From Adiantum capillus-veneris (taxonomy: Eukaryota; Streptophyta; Polypodiopsida; Polypodiales; Pteridaceae), in the NCBI GenBank assembly GCA_014529385.2, contig CM043962.1:38912098-38952097 (forward strand): a DNA stretch of 40,000 nucleotides, in the 5' to 3' direction. Positions 1-16,700 of the stretch are shown one piece after another (positions within the stretch are counted from its first letter, which is position 1; every line of letters begins with the position of its first letter). The notes beneath the pieces were generated by a model. It was not told the DNA's origin. It did not search any database and saw nothing but the letters and a program-made list of their open reading frames with translations. The position numbers and the translations under genes were made by a program.

Positions 1-2700
1 GGTAAGGGGGGGGTGTAGTGCATTGATACAAGGGCAAAAGGAGCCTACAACACACATAGGGATGCGAAAGAGGGTGGTCAGGCCATTAGATGGTAGCAAA
101 ATGTGAGGCTACATTATGCATGCACGAGGCAACAACAAAGCACATTATTCAATGTGACAACTATGCTACAGAGTGCGTGTCTCAACACGCATGGTGGAAT
201 TGGAAAAGAGCCCTAAGTCAGGACATGGTGAGATAGCAAGGGTAAGTTTTAATGATGAAGATTGAGATTGTGGCAAGGTTTAGGGTACGCAATTGGGGGG
301 AGGGAAAGGGAGAAATAGATAGGGTGAGGGATTCTAGCCCCCCCGACATGTGGCGCTCTTAGGAGCATTTGGTGAGTGGGATCGAATTTTAACGACCACA
401 TCAAGTGAGAGAAAGAGTCGTAACCGACAAGTTCTTCAAGTTACTAATGAAGATCTCTTTCTCCTTAGAAGTTACTGATGTAGCACTTCCTGTTGATGAA
501 AATGGGAGACCCTTCTTGTCCAAATGATATCATCACTCACTCCCAAGCCCCAAGATTTGGTTCCTTATTTTTGGCATGCCAAAGGGCAAAGGCTATAAAG
601 ATGCCTTCTCTTTTTGCTGAATAAAATAGAAAAAAGGTTGATTTGTATTTTCAAACATTTTTTGATAGGCCAAAAATGTTGATTGGTTGAAATAAGATAT
701 TGGGCACTCATTTAAACGAAGAGTCAGTAGATCTAATGATGGACATGTCTTGAGTTTCAAAATATGGAATGAATGCTCATTTATCAAGAAATTGATTTTG
801 GGATGCCTTTGAAAGCATGAAACCTTAGAGGTTATAAATGATAAAGAATTAGCATAATAGGTGGCTCCACAAATCCCAAGAGTCACCTTTTCATTTTGAG
901 AAGTTCTTTTAGCCACCTTTTCTTTTTAAGAAACTTGAGGTAGTAGACTAAAGTTGTCGTTCTTGTTAGTTGAAAATTTAATGAAGAGATCTATCCTTTA
1001 GAGCTTTAATATCTAGAGATAAGATTTTCTATTTTTATTTTTAGAGATTTTAAAGCTAAGTGTAGAACTTAAGGATGTAGAATTTTTAAAGTAAGGTCTC
1101 AATGAGGACCTCGAGTTTTTTTCTTTGAAGAAGGTAAAACTTTGAATTAAAGAAAGTGAAAAATGAAAAGTGTAAAGCCTTTTTTATATGGATTTTATCA
1201 CTTGCTTTCTTGATGTAGTGATACAATTGTGGTATAGATGTATTCGTAGATGATTGAGCTATTGTGCAAATCTCATTCTATGAGCCTTATCCTCCAAACA
1301 ACAATGTCATCATCACACAAAAGCTTTAGGTCTTTTGTCTTCCATTCTTTACCTATGTATTTTCTGTTGCCACTATTTTCACATTGTCTTGACTGTAATG
1401 TTGGATAATGAGCTCTTTGTTCCTTCTAGGTGTAACTCTTTAGTTGTAGTTACGTGTATATGTATCCCATGAAGTGCCCAAAGACTTTGCCATGATAAAA
1501 AGACACCTATTCACTTGTCTGACTCATGAATGGTATCTCCAAACCCAGAAGCCACTCTCTCAAATCATCTCCTACATTTGGTATGAGTCCCCTAAAGTTC
1601 CTAGGGGATCCACCTTCAAGAAATTACCTACATCATGTGCTTTGAAGAGGTATTTTAACACTTGCTATTCACACATGCCTCATCAACTGGCTCATTTTTC
1701 TTCATAACCCTTTTTTCTAGATTTACATGCTTTAAAAACTCCCTTTACATGAAATTCTGTAACTTTGGAGGACTAAATGAATCCCTTTCAAGATGAACTC
1801 ATGTGCCTACCTACTTCTAGCTAATAAGGCTACCCCATCTTTACTCATTGTAATAGAGCTTATGTAATGGTCCATTGCGATTAATCAAATCAATATTATC
1901 CACATTCATCTCTTGTTATTTCATTAATGTCTTCATGAGTTTTTGAAGTCCTAATTAAGCTATGTCTAATCTATGATAAATGGAACCCATGTTTAGCATA
2001 AAGTCCCAAATGAAGAATCAAAGGTGCCCTACCTATCCTTTAGTTTTATAGTTAATGCTTGTGCTGCTACCCAAAAAAATAAAAAACTTTCAAAAACTAA
2101 AGGATAGTTATAGAGAGATATACTTGAAATGAACATGGATTAGTTTTCAAAAGAAAACTTGAGTGGAGAGCGAGGAAACACTAAAATAAGGAATAAACCG
2201 GGGAGTACATTTTCCTTTGGAGTTGACTAAGGAACTCATAATAGAGTTTGTAAGTCTCTTTACACCCTCTTTTGTGTGCCTTTGTTTGTTGTGTTTTTGT
2301 TTTTTTGGGGTACATAAGGAGTCAATAGTTGGATTTTTGGTGCAATTGTGGACCATAGGATAAAGCTTGCAAATTAGTGCCACATGGCAAAAAACTTTCT
2401 TTTTCAATATTTCTTCTAGGTCTTTGTGAGAGGTGTTGACATTCATGTATCTCTCTGAGTAAATAGAGCCCTTGATTATTGGTTAAGTCGTTATCTTTTA
2501 TGCTTTTGGAATATATAGTAATCCAAATAAGTCATTGTTACATTTGTTTCCAAAAAGTGTAATACTTTATTGTGACCAAAAAATTAAAAGGTGCTCTTAA
2601 TTTAAAGATTCCACTCAAAAACAAAAAAGCCATGTGTTAATTTATAGCACGTAACGACAGACAATGACGAAGCACATAAATTTGCAATAATATTAACTAA
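1..2700. other. Intergenic DNA, no gene recognised
   Basis: AT-rich sequence with only short, unconvincing open frames of about 100 codons or less and no recognisable protein motif on either strand. A G-rich stretch near 292-330 holds several GGG runs, but the loop between the third and fourth runs is long. No LTR boundary, terminal inverted repeat or tRNA-like structure was seen. The segment may be decayed transposon sequence, which I cannot show. Confidence 0.5.
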
Positions 2701-2708
2701 GAAATATA

Positions 2709-2741
<33 letters not shown>

Positions 2742-2763
2742 GGGAGAGAGAGGGAGAGAGAGA
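2709..2763. repeat. (GA)n microsatellite, interrupted
   Basis: A GA dinucleotide array that starts pure and becomes interrupted by GATA and GGGA variants towards its right end. It is one of several GA arrays in the window. The interruptions suggest it is older or less mutable than the pure arrays at 6657 and 18873. Confidence 0.95.
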
Positions 2764-4007
2764 AATGCTAAAGAGAACTTAGAAGAAAACTCTAAAGGAA
2801 AAATGAAAGAGCAAAGAAACATTTATTTATATAGACACAAAAGGTCTTTTGACTTTCTATCTTCATTTGTCTTTTGACTTTCCACCTTCATGTGTATTTT
2901 CATTTCCTAAACTCACCCTTCATTTATGCACTTAATATGTTCTGAAATAATTTTTTATTTTTCTGAGGTTGGGAAGACCTAATTGTAACTAAAAAAATTT
3001 AAATGCTAGTGTCACTTTCCCATTTTTCCTCTCACAAAGAACCAATGTTCCCAAAGAATTATTTTAGATACAGAAAGATAAACCTGCAACCTGTATGCTA
3101 GCCATTTTTTTAAATATCATTTCTATCATAAAATTTCAAAAAAAAAAGTTTGGATTTCAATGCCATCTCGATATGTAACATGTGAAAAAAAAATTTATCC
3201 TCGCACAAACAATGGGGAAAAGGAAAATGATCATCTTTTGAAATTATTGAGCTATCTAATAGCTATAAAATATACTTTTTGAACAAAGAAAAGCTTTCCT
3301 CTCATCAAGAATTCCCATTGTTGATGGCATCAAAAATTCTATTGACGATTCTAACCAAGCTGATGATAATGATCACATCAGAAATTTCGACGCCTACTCT
3401 AACCAAGATGATGACAAATAATAGCGTAAATGGAATAAGCAATAGAGTTGGTTGAGTTATTCTATACAAAGCACATCATAACGAGAAATTGCTAACTTGA
3501 TCAACATAATGAGAATCAGTACCAACAACTCTACAACTCCAAATTTGTGCAATTTGCAAAATCAGCAGGTTCTTGCATCTGCACAATCATATCAACACAT
3601 GAAAACTACACTACAAAGAAGTCATTTAAACTATTAGTAGAGACTAGTGGACTTGAACACCATTGCCATTTTGAATGGCTACACGATGCTCTCTTTGGGA
3701 AGTTAAGGATTAGGATAGCTCACATGGATCTCCCAAATCCTCAACCCCTAGCTTGAAAAAAAAGAAGTAATCAATACGAACTAAAATTTAGTTTTGAAAA
3801 ACAAATTACCAATAAAAGAGACCATATCAAGAACCTACTCGGAAAACCATAAATTATAAAAAGGTCACTTTTTATCGGGATAAGATTTTTGAGCCATTAG
3901 AATTTCGACCAGCAAATCCACAGCCCGCAAAAACAAGCAAATCCAGAACCAACAAAAATCAGCAAATCCACAACCTGGCATACATAACTAATTTTTTTTT
4001 TTGCCTT
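2764..4007. other. Intergenic DNA, no gene recognised
   Basis: Low-complexity AT-rich sequence with poly-A and poly-T stretches. The short open frame at 3547-3756 (+) shows no family motif and has no coding neighbours. Near 3900-3980 the phrase 'aaatccacaacc' recurs in slightly altered form, a weak short direct repeat. Part of this region may be the 3' flank of the hAT relic that follows. Confidence 0.45.
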
Positions 4008-5705
4008 TTATGAATTCTCCCAATGAAACCCATACACATGTCGCGATGTTTTTGGACCATCACACCAAATATTAATAGGTTCAGTGAAATCACGTGCAGT
4101 TAAAGGAGTCCCTTCAATTGAGATGCACATAAGAAGATCTAAGTTCTTTGTTTCCAACCTATTGCAAAGATTCCTCTTGATAATGTTTTGCACACTGAAG
4201 CCCCTTTCACATATGAAAGTACTGCAACATTGAAGCATCTCTATTTGAACAAGGCACCAAAGATTAGGATACTTTTCATGCCAACATTCACTTTTTCCTA
4301 TCGCATCAAGGGTTTTCCCTTCCAATCAGAAGCTCCTTGAATTTTAAACTTATGAAATTCTCTTTGTAGCGATCTTTCATCTACAAGAGGTCCTACTTGC
4401 ATACCACCTATTAGTGCAAGAGATTGAGCAAAATGCGTAACAAGATCATCCATTTGAGCCCGACCATAATTCTTGCGACATGGAAACATGATGGGAGGTA
4501 AAATTCCAAAATTTTGCAGTAAGAAGCATCACCAAACCTGTCCTCCAGATGGGTTTTGACTTCCATGCAAAATTCCCGCTAAAAATTTGCAAGATTAGTC
4601 CCAATCACACATGTCTGAATACGCATACTATAGTACGTAACTCCCTTCCACAACCATCCATGGTTGACACCATACTCATGAATAATAGGGAAACCAGACC
4701 CATCATGGTTGTGCAAGTTCATACCAAATACCTCCAATTAACCTGTAAACTCCATTTCCATTATAGTGACAATAGATGATATCAAACTAGGAATGCTTGT
4801 CACATAGATTTTTTTGAACATTGCACCAAGCTCATTAAGAACACCATCAACATAAATTGCAATTTCATTACCTTGAAATGCATCTGAAATGCATAAATGG
4901 GTTCGATGGGCTACGTAGTCAATTGGTGTCATGTAGGGACTTCTCTTCGTCAGGCGAGGCTAGCACATTGCATGCACCCACCATCATAGACGCTCCATCA
5001 GAGCCAAAGATCACCATTGTCTTCTCATCAAGCCCATAAGTCTAAAACAAAGAAACCAATGCACTCTCTAACCCCTTTGAAGACCGATCTTTGACCTCTA
5101 CTAGTCCCAAGAAAGACACTTCTAGTTCATTATCATACATGTAAGTGGCATACACAATCAAATGCTCGATAGTAGATATGTCAATGGATTCATCTACTAA
5201 AATCCCAAAGAAAGGATAAGAGATCAACTATTGTTAAAGATAGATTCAGTAATGTGTGAAGCAAAACTTGTAGCAGCCTTATCATTGCGGTAAAAGGATG
5301 ACGGGCTGAATCCACATGCATCCATCAATTCTAATAAAGCTGAAAAACTTAACAAAAGCAAGGTCTTCTTTGGTCATTTAATAAGCACACTAGAAGAGGT
5401 TCAAAACCCCTACATCCACATTTCCTTTGATCTTCTCAATGCCATCTTGCAATGCCTTTTTACCATAGGCCCTAGAGTAAGAAGCCCAGTTTTTTGCCTT
5501 GATGCAGCATGACACCTAATTGCTCTAAGCTACATAATCATGGAGCCACACGTCCCAAATTCACTACAATACTTTTTCAGGCATCCATAGATTTTACAAA
5601 ACATTCGCTTGTTGATTACATCAAAATATACCCAGTCAAATGAGACAGCCCAAGCATCATTCCATGCTAAACATGCATTTTTATTCTTTTTTAGTTCACA
5701 TTCAT
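4008..5705 (-). pseudogene. hAT/ZMYM1-like (DUF4371) transposase relic
   Basis: Fragments in several frames line up, in order, with plant 'zinc finger MYM-type protein 1-like' transposase-derived proteins. From the N-terminal side (high coordinates) these are a TTF-finger-like stretch near 5590-5690 (WVYFD...MFCK), CGFSPSSFYRND near 5290-5330, the DUF4371 start FFGILVDES near 5190-5215, CVAHRT-like VAHRTHLCIS near 4900, and the hAT C-terminal dimerisation region CERGFSVQN...NRLETKNL near 4130-4200. The frame changes repeatedly and carries stops, so it cannot encode a transposase. No terminal inverted repeats or 8-bp target duplication were found, so the element ends are undefined. The family call rests on motif recognition and order. 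It could be a decayed domesticated hAT-derived host gene rather than a transposon copy. Confidence 0.75.
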
Positions 5706-6655
5706 ATGAGGTACTTGAAGATATTGCTTTTTTGAAGATTAATCAAGAGTACTAGGGTTTGATTGCCCATTTGATATGTGTACCTTAACCTTTTAATTCA
5801 TTCAACAAGGCAAAAGACCTTGTCTACTCCAAAATGGTGTTAAAAACAAATCATACCAACTATCATTGGCAAACAACTAGCAGTTCACACCTTTTATGGG
5901 ATCCAATAGGCTTTCAGCTTTGAAGAATACCACCCTTGCAATCACATAAACCTTAAACATCTTGCAAATCAGTACTTTAATACCATACTTATCATATTCA
6001 ATCCCTTCGAAGTCAAAACGTAGCTTGCAAGTAAGCCTTATGATACCATACTTGAGCATGTCACATGCGAGGCTCGAGGCACTATGATACTCTAGAAACT
6101 GAAAGCACATAGGCTGCAATATGCCAAGCCAATGCAACACAACTCAGCAAGAGGACTTAACTTTCTGGAGAAAATGGAAGGACCATCAATCATAACAGCA
6201 AATAGAAGGAGCAATATATCGCAGGTATCACATTGGGAGGTTGGGCAACTGATGTGCAACACTAAAACAGGACTTGAGCACACCATAAAGCGGGCAAGGG
6301 GCAACAATGACATGCATGCATCATGCACGAGCTCCTTTCGCCTCTTCATCATGCTCATGGTTCTCAAAGGTGGTTGGAAACAAGGAAAATGCGCAGCATG
6401 AAGATCAGAGTACCGCAATGGGCTGGACAATCAACATCGTGATTGCCCTCCTATGGATGCCCCCAAAGACATTTCGTGTACAATACGCACACAATCTTGC
6501 ACCCCTTGTGTGTGTGATGGCACGCATCATGTCCTCGTTACCTTCTCAAGCCTCGAAGTCCGCATCCGACGATTGAGCGTGACAACATGGAGGTCACGAC
6601 TCACAGATGCTCGTAAACTACTTGCTTAACTTAGAGTTTACAAATTATGTAATTT

Positions 6656-6656
<1 letters not shown>
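5706..6656. other. Intergenic DNA, no gene recognised
   Basis: Open frames of 87-112 codons overlap on both strands here (for example 6092-6430 minus and 6132-6401 plus), but neither shows a domain, a codon bias distinct from the opposite strand, or splice-like boundaries. Part of 5706-6140 may be the far N-terminal decay product of the hAT relic. The segment ends in a long GA microsatellite. Confidence 0.4.

Positions 6657-6718
<62 letters not shown>
6657..6718. repeat. (GA)n microsatellite, about 31 units, pure
   Basis: An uninterrupted GA array about 665 bp upstream of the P450 start codon. GA/CT arrays are frequent in plant promoters and 5' leaders and can bind GAGA-binding BBR/BPC proteins. 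This one lies beyond the likely core promoter, so a regulatory role is only a possibility. Its purity implies length polymorphism among individuals. Confidence 0.97.
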
Positions 6719-6721
<3 letters not shown>

Positions 6722-6969
6722 CCAAAATAGGCTTTAATGAGGTATGGGCCGGGTTGGAGTCTGGCCTCTGGACCTTGAGGCTTGTACTACTATATATATG
6801 AGATTGGAGTCTTCAAACTAGCACACTATAGTGGCCACATGACATCAACCCCCTTCTCTCATTGGACCACACCCAGATAATCCATGATTGGACCTACCTT
6901 AATACCTTAAGATTTCCATGCATATTTAGGGAAATTGAAATGCTAAAATATACAAGGCACTGACAGTAA

Positions 6970-6984
6970 ACTATATAAAAAATA
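6970..6984 (+). promoter_or_regulatory. Candidate TATA box for the P450 gene
   Basis: The sequence CTATATAAAAAA lies about 400 bp upstream of the P450 ATG and matches the plant TATA consensus. A second TATA-rich stretch (CTATATATATGAG) lies near 6790. Neither transcription start is visible, and a 400-bp leader would be long, so either could be incidental AT-rich sequence. Listed because it is the nearest good match on the right strand. Confidence 0.3.
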
Positions 6985-7383
6985 TATAGAGTTCCATAAC
7001 CTTTGCAGTGGTGATCTCTTTTACTCTCCAAACTTTAAAACCTTCTTTTTTTTCCTCCTCTAGTGAAACTGCAAATTTTGTAGGTGCATTGTAATAATTA
7101 GAGGTTCTCTGGGAACACTGCAAAGAACCCTCTTATTATTAAATTCCTCTCAATAGAATTATGTAGGCCATAGTGAACTTTCACCTTATTAAGTTTAATT
7201 TTTAACTTCACTCCATCACCTGTTATTTTAGAATGCCATCGTGAATCTCCACCTTGTTTGTAGAGCCATTTGCCATTTTCAACACTCATCTATCTGGCCT
7301 CCCACATGCCGTTCAATTTTCAAAGCACTTTCTTAAGGCCAAATTGCACCTTGTTTATAGCGTAGCTCGCTGTGGAGCTCGTC

Positions 7384-10955
<3,572 letters not shown>

Positions 10956-12085
10956 ACGCAAGAACCATGATGTGAAACACATGTATAGCGAGCAACACTT
11001 GTTTTACCTGCATTTGGGTCTCTCATGCTGAACCACCTTTGATTTGATGGGCATGAAAATTGTAAATCTTGTACTAAAGTTGTAAATTATCAATGCCTTT
11101 AGTTTCTTAAGATGCCCAAGCATAAAAAAACTGATACAAATGTATGATTTTGTGGGCCTATATACAATTGTTTCCTTTGAAGCAACTAGCCTACTAGCAA
11201 ATGGAAGTTCTTTCCTCTCCTTTGAACATAGAGTTCAATTTTTTGTTTTAATTTTTTTTTTTGACATGTTGAATTCTTGAGTATCTTAAGGTGTTCCAAG
11301 ATGCTTTTAAAAGATTCTAAACATAAAATAGTCCATATATGTTTAGAATCCAATATAATTCTAACTAATGTTTACATTTTTGGTGGTAAAAATAACGAGA
11401 CACATCCTTTCTTGTTAACATATACACTAAAAGAACTATCACACTCTACACTCTACATGAAGCACATGGAGCCTTGTACAATTCCGTGTGAGGTGATGGA
11501 AACTAGTCCTTGGAGCGACTTTTGATACCTAGTATAAAATTGTGGCATCGGAGTTTTGATAGATGGCCCTAGATATTTTCAATGGTTCTTGATAGCTTAT
11601 GTTGGGCCAGTTGTTGAACATTGCATGTGTTTATGAGTGAGATTTAAAAGCTCATGGTACGCAATATAAGACTGTTTGCAAAATAGATTTCCCCTCCACT
11701 ATCCAAAAAATTAGCCACTACTATACTCCTATAAAATTATCGTGTTTTTAGTGATCTTTCAGAGTTGAATTTACCATTTTCATGCTTCCATGCATCCGTT
11801 GGACATGTCAGTTCACTGACGGGCTTGTAATGATTATATGACTCGTGCAAAATTCACAAAACTTGTCGATTCACTGACTGGCTTAGAATGATTATATGAC
11901 TCACGTAGAATTACAAAAGATGAAAAGTTTCCATTTATGCAAGATCAAGAAAAAAACACAATTTTCATAGATATCATGGTTTTCAACTTTTTCTAGCAGT
12001 TGACCCTAGGGACTTGTTGTACCCAATGGCTTTAGGCTCTGGTAAAAAATTGATGTGAAATGAATGAGCAGTTTGGCTGAAAGAT
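10956..12085. other. P450 3' flank and intergenic DNA
   Basis: AT-rich sequence following the P450 stop. No canonical AATAAA was seen close to the stop; plant poly(A) signals are degenerate, and T/A-rich elements near 11050-11100 could serve. The two phrases around 11810-11900 (CACTGACnGGCTTG followed by GAATGATTATATGACTC-like sequence) form a degenerate direct repeat spaced about 70 bp. No gene was recognised. Confidence 0.5.
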
Positions 12086-12700
12086 GTGTTTATGATATCA
12101 AGTTCAAGCTCAAATGGGCTTTATTTTCAAAGGATTTGGAATTTTCTCAAAGAGCTCGCTTGCTTTACATTTCTATCCTCAAACCCTGTATGCACAACGA
12201 GCGCAGTGTCACTCTGCTCATCAATGAAGTCTACTTACCTAGACTGCAAATATTTGCATGGCAACCGACTCATAGAGACAATGGCGTCTCTGACACCGAG
12301 AATGTAGAGAAGAGTCAAATGAGCACCACGATGATCTCTCACTATCACAAAAGAACCTCTCCTCATCAAGTAAGACGCATCAGTCAACTGAACATGACAC
12401 CCATGATTTGTAAGCTACGAGATGGAGATCAAACTCCTACAAGCATCAGGCACATACTAAACATCATGGAGTAGAAGCATACTCCCACTGGCAAAGTGCA
12501 ATGAATGTCACCCACACCATGAACATCATCCTGTCTCAGAGCAGAAAACGTGCTAAACCACTCCCTACAAGGAGTCACATGGCGTAAAGCACTACGGTCC
12601 AACTGCCAATCGTGAGACAAAGTCCATGCGTGCCTAGGTGAATGTGCACTCCTAATCTCACCAACAACCAATGGAAATATCTGCTATCTCCAACACTTGA
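12086..12700 (-). pseudogene. Older Copia protease / pre-integrase fragment
   Basis: On the minus strand, phrases typical of plant Copia polyproteins appear in order but in shifting frames. WQLDRSALRHVTPCREWFST (about 12540-12610) corresponds to the protease active-site region, normally LDSGASRHMT. It is followed by DASYLMRRGSF and VIVRDHRGA-like sequence (about 12310-12380) of the pre-integrase zone. The catalytic DSG reads DRS, and stops and frameshifts separate the parts, so it is dead. It is clearly different in sequence from Copia-1 next door and looks older. No LTRs were identified for it. Its gag portion may lie in 12700-13456, where I cannot recognise it. Confidence 0.6.
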
Positions 12701-13456
12701 AAAAACGTGTCTAGAAAAACCGGCAAAGTCTCCTCTGTAACTGGATCAATGTCACCAAAAAACCAAGGAAATAAACAATGCCAAAACACTATGGTACAAT
12801 GCCAAACAAAATAGAAAATAATATGGGAGTCCCTCGATTGGAATCAATGAGAAAAAAGCTCAGCTCTCGCAATGTCAATACATGAGTTGTACCTGCTACA
12901 CAAGACATTGCAGATTTGTGAACTAAGCTAACCCAATGAGGTATTGAGGCATACACCCACTAATCTCCCACTTGCAGAGAATATCGTGCAAGCCCTGAGT
13001 GAAACTTGAAATCACTACCTGGATTACATTAAATTATGCGCATAAAACTGAGGGAAAAAATTTGCAAGAGTTTCAACAACATTTTGGCTATCTAACCATA
13101 ATAACCGTACATGCCATAAACATGCTCAAAACCATGAGCAAATCATGCACAAAATCCACACTCAAGCATACATCATGTCCTCCACCCGAGAGCAAGCCTG
13201 CAACCAATACCACTCTCACACTCAAGAGCAAACCATGTGTAGAATCCTCGATGCACAACAAAAAACTATTGCTGCAAAAAATTTATAGGTCAAAAGTAGC
13301 CCAAATGGACATCACTATTGCGTCGGAGCTTGCCAAAACCCTAGGTTACACCCTGACCTTGCATAAATTGCATTTCGTACGCAGAAGTTATGCAAAGAAC
13401 ATTGTTTTGGAGCCCAAAAAATGACATGTGGAAATGCAAATCTACATTCTTCCTGC
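12700..13456. other. Unassigned sequence left of Copia-1, possibly decayed gag
   Basis: No clear domain on either strand. A plus-strand open frame at 12999-13424 has no motif and is probably a shadow. By position this could be the gag region of the older Copia relic on the minus strand, because it lies just upstream of the protease fragment in that orientation and is cut by the Copia-1 insertion. Confidence 0.3.
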
Positions 13457-13461
13457 AAATA

Positions 13462-13688
13462 TGTTGGAATTAGGGTTACAGAGAAACACACACAGCTTGG
13501 AGAAGACGAAGGAAGCTCAAGGCACACAATAGAGAGTGTGTTACTTAGTGTGCAATGGAAAGATTGATAGCCCTAGAGTGATGGGAGTATATACAATGCA
13601 CGGGGGAAAAAACCTCCTAAAGAGGGAAAAAATGCCCCGGCGGTCCTACTGTGTTCACACACATCACTACCACATGTATATGGTAACA
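13462..13688 (-). repeat. Copia-1 3' LTR (left copy)
   Basis: A 227-bp repeat beginning TGTTGGAATTAGGGTT and ending GGTAACA on the plus strand. It is preceded by the target duplication AAATA at 13457-13461. In element orientation it starts TGTTACC just after the polypurine tract. It differs from the right copy at four positions by eye. Confidence 0.95.
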
Positions 13689-13700
13689 AATCCCCCTTGG
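13689..13700 (-). promoter_or_regulatory. Copia-1 polypurine tract
   Basis: On the minus strand CCAAGGGGGATT abuts the 3' LTR, the expected place for the purine-rich primer of plus-strand DNA synthesis. The same tract is present next to the Copia-2 LTR at 19472. Confidence 0.8.
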
Positions 13701-13763
13701 AGTGATGCGGTAAACGAGAGCTGGCACATGAGTAAAGGGAAGTGCCATGCCCTGAGGACAGGA

Positions 13764-16700
13764 TCAGTCCACAAAGGGGAGTAAGCCCAAAGCTTTGCGA
13801 AAAGCTTCAAGCTTCTCATGAGACAATTCCTTTGTGAAAAGATCTGCAAGGTTGTCCTATGTTGGCACATAAGCCAAGCTGATCTCTCATGCTGAGAGCC
13901 TCTCCCTGACATAGTGGTAATGCACCTCAATGTGCTTTGTGCGAGCATGAAAAACTGGGTTCCTCGCAACTGCCAATGCGCTCTAACTGTCAGTGTAGAT
14001 AGTGTTGGCAATGTCCTGTCCAACACCCAAATCAGCCATAAGGCGTCTGAGCCATACACACTCAACCGTAGCTGTGAAGACTGCCCTGTACTCAGCCTCA
14101 CAACTCAAAGTAGCCACAGTAGGTTGCTTCTTGCTCAACCATGATATACATGAACTGCCAAGCATGAAACAAAAACCACTTGTGGACACTCGCGTGTCAA
14201 AACAACCAGCCCAATCTGAGTCCGAAAAAGCATGTAAGCCTGGCAGCAATGATCCCCCCTTGGGATAAAACAAGCCAAGATGTAAAGTGCCACTAAGGTA
14301 GCGGAAAATCCTCTTGACAGCCTGCCAATGCTTAGACCCTGGGCTATGCATAAATCTGCTGACCTGTGAGACTGCAAACTGAATATCTGGCCTCGTGTTG
14401 CATACATAAATGAGGCAGCCAACAACAGTTTGGTAAAGAGTGACATCAGCAGGATTGCCAGCATCATGTAGACTCAACTTCAAACCTGTTTCCATGGGAG
14501 TGGCAATAGGTTTGCAATCCTCAAGTCCAAACTTACATAGCAATGTCTCTATGTAACTTTTCTGACACAAGGCAATACCACCATCACACTGCTTAAACTG
14601 TATACCCAAATAATGATGCAACAACCCCAAATCTTTCATCTTGAAAGTAGCATTCAAATCAGCCTTAAATTCAGCAATATGTCTCTCATTTGGTCCAGTG
14701 ATCAGCAAATCATCAACATAAAGAACCATGATGAGAAATACATCACCCTCACGCTTTACATACAATGTGCTTTCTGTTGGACTGTTACGAAAGCCTTGTT
14801 TGACCAAATGAGTGTCAACTTTCTCATACCAAGCACGAGGAGATTGCTTCAACCCATACAAAGCCTTGTTACATTTGCACACTTTGTCCTCTTGTCCTTT
14901 TATGACAAAACCGCGAGGCTGCGTTACATAAACTTCCTCAAATATGTCACCATTCAAGAAAGCAGTAACAATGTCTTATTGATGTACATCCCAACCAAAA
15001 TGAGTTGCCAATGCACATAGAAAACGCACAGTAGTCATACGACAAGTGGGAGCAAAAGTCTCTTCATAATCTATGACTTTTTGCTGTGCATAACCCTTTG
15101 CAACAAGTCGAGCCTTATGGCGATCAATCTCACCATCCGGCTTGCGTTTCAACTTATAAACCCACTTCGTACCAATGGCCTTTTTGCTAGGAGGCAAATC
15201 ACATAAAGTCCATGTGTCATTTTCTATAAGTGCATCATATTCTGATTGCATGGCAGCCATCCAATTTTCTGAATTCTGTGCTTCATCAAAAGATAGAGGC
15301 TCCCTAACATCATGTAAACTAGACACAGCCAAAGCATAACAATCTGATGCATAAGATGCATGGCGAGAGCTTGAACGAGTATGACTAGACAAAGGTGCAT
15401 CCAATTTATTGTCACGCAAAGTGTGCACCAGCCATTTTGGCATACCTCTAGCTTGCTCATTTTCAGCCCTTTCCTCATCAAGTACATCATGTACATCTGC
15501 ATCAGTAATAGGCTGATCTAAAACATTTTCAGAAACCCCCATAGGCTGTACATTTGTCTCATTGGAACTTACATTCGTATTTCCACCACTGAAAACAGGC
15601 AACAAAGTGTCATAAATGTCCAGTGAGCTTATATTACTGTCTCTAGTACATGACAGCAAGGGCTGAACAGAATCTTCCACAAACACTACATCCCGAGAAA
15701 CCAGAATACGTTTTTTTTGCGGATGATACAACTTGTAACCTTTGCTTTCAACACTATAACCAACAAAAATACATTTGACAGCCTTATCATCCAATTTTCT
15801 GCGCTGCACTTGTGGCACCAAAGCATATGCCAAGCAGCCAAAAACACGCATGTGCTCAATAGAAGGCTTTCTATCATTCCATGCTTCATATGGAGTAATA
15901 GACTGCAAAGCTTTCGTAGGACACCTGTTAAGTACATAAGTGGCACACATGATGGCCTCAAGCCAAAAAGAATGCGGCAAAGCCTGACTTTTGACCATAC
16001 ATCGTGCCATTTCTGTCAGTGACCTGTTTTTCCTCTCAGCAACACCATTTTGCTGAGGTGTATAAGGCACTGTACATTGGTGTTTTATCCCACGACTAGC
16101 CAGAAATGCATTAAATTCATGAGACATATACTCCCCCCCTCGATCGGAACGGAGGGGGCCCATAGTACATTTCGAGACATTTTCAGCCATAGCCAGAAAT
16201 TGTTTGAAGCACATAAAAACTTCGGACTTCGCTTTAAGCGGAAATACCCATGCATGCCTGGAGTAATCATCAATGAAAGTCACGAAGTACAGGTAATTGC
16301 CCAAGGAAGGAGTTTGCATGGGCCCACAAACATCACTATGCACAAGCTGCAACCTGCATGTGGCCCGAACTGAACCATCCTTTGGAAATTTAGAACGCTG
16401 CATCTTACCCAAAATACAGCCTTCACAAACATGTTTGACAGGTGCTTCAAGAGGCGGCAAAGAAGCAACCATATCAGATTTCTGCAAACGCAGCAAACTG
16501 GCAAAATTCAGATGACCAAAACGTGCATGCCAAAGTTTTGCATCTAAAATAGCCCTTGAATCTGCAATAGCATTTGCAAAATTTTGTCCACACTTGTCAT
16601 ACAAAGTGAGCTTATACAACCCACGGAACAAAAGGCCAGATGCAACGATTTCATCACCAAAACTGAGATCATGAACTGTACATCTGTCATCCACAAATTT

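Noticed and set aside
292-330. G-quadruplex or polypurine tract of an LTR element
   Set aside because: The GGG runs are separated by a 12-base loop and no TG..CA LTR boundary follows.
593-916. 107-codon minus-strand open frame near the left end
   Set aside because: No domain, no splice or promoter context, and length expected by chance in AT-rich DNA.
6092-6576. Overlapping open frames on both strands upstream of the P450
   Set aside because: They overlap each other, have no motif, and include a Ser/Leu- and Cys-rich composition typical of shadow frames.
12064-12474. 136-codon plus-strand frame
   Set aside because: The minus strand of the same stretch carries recognisable Copia pre-integrase phrases, so the plus frame is a shadow.
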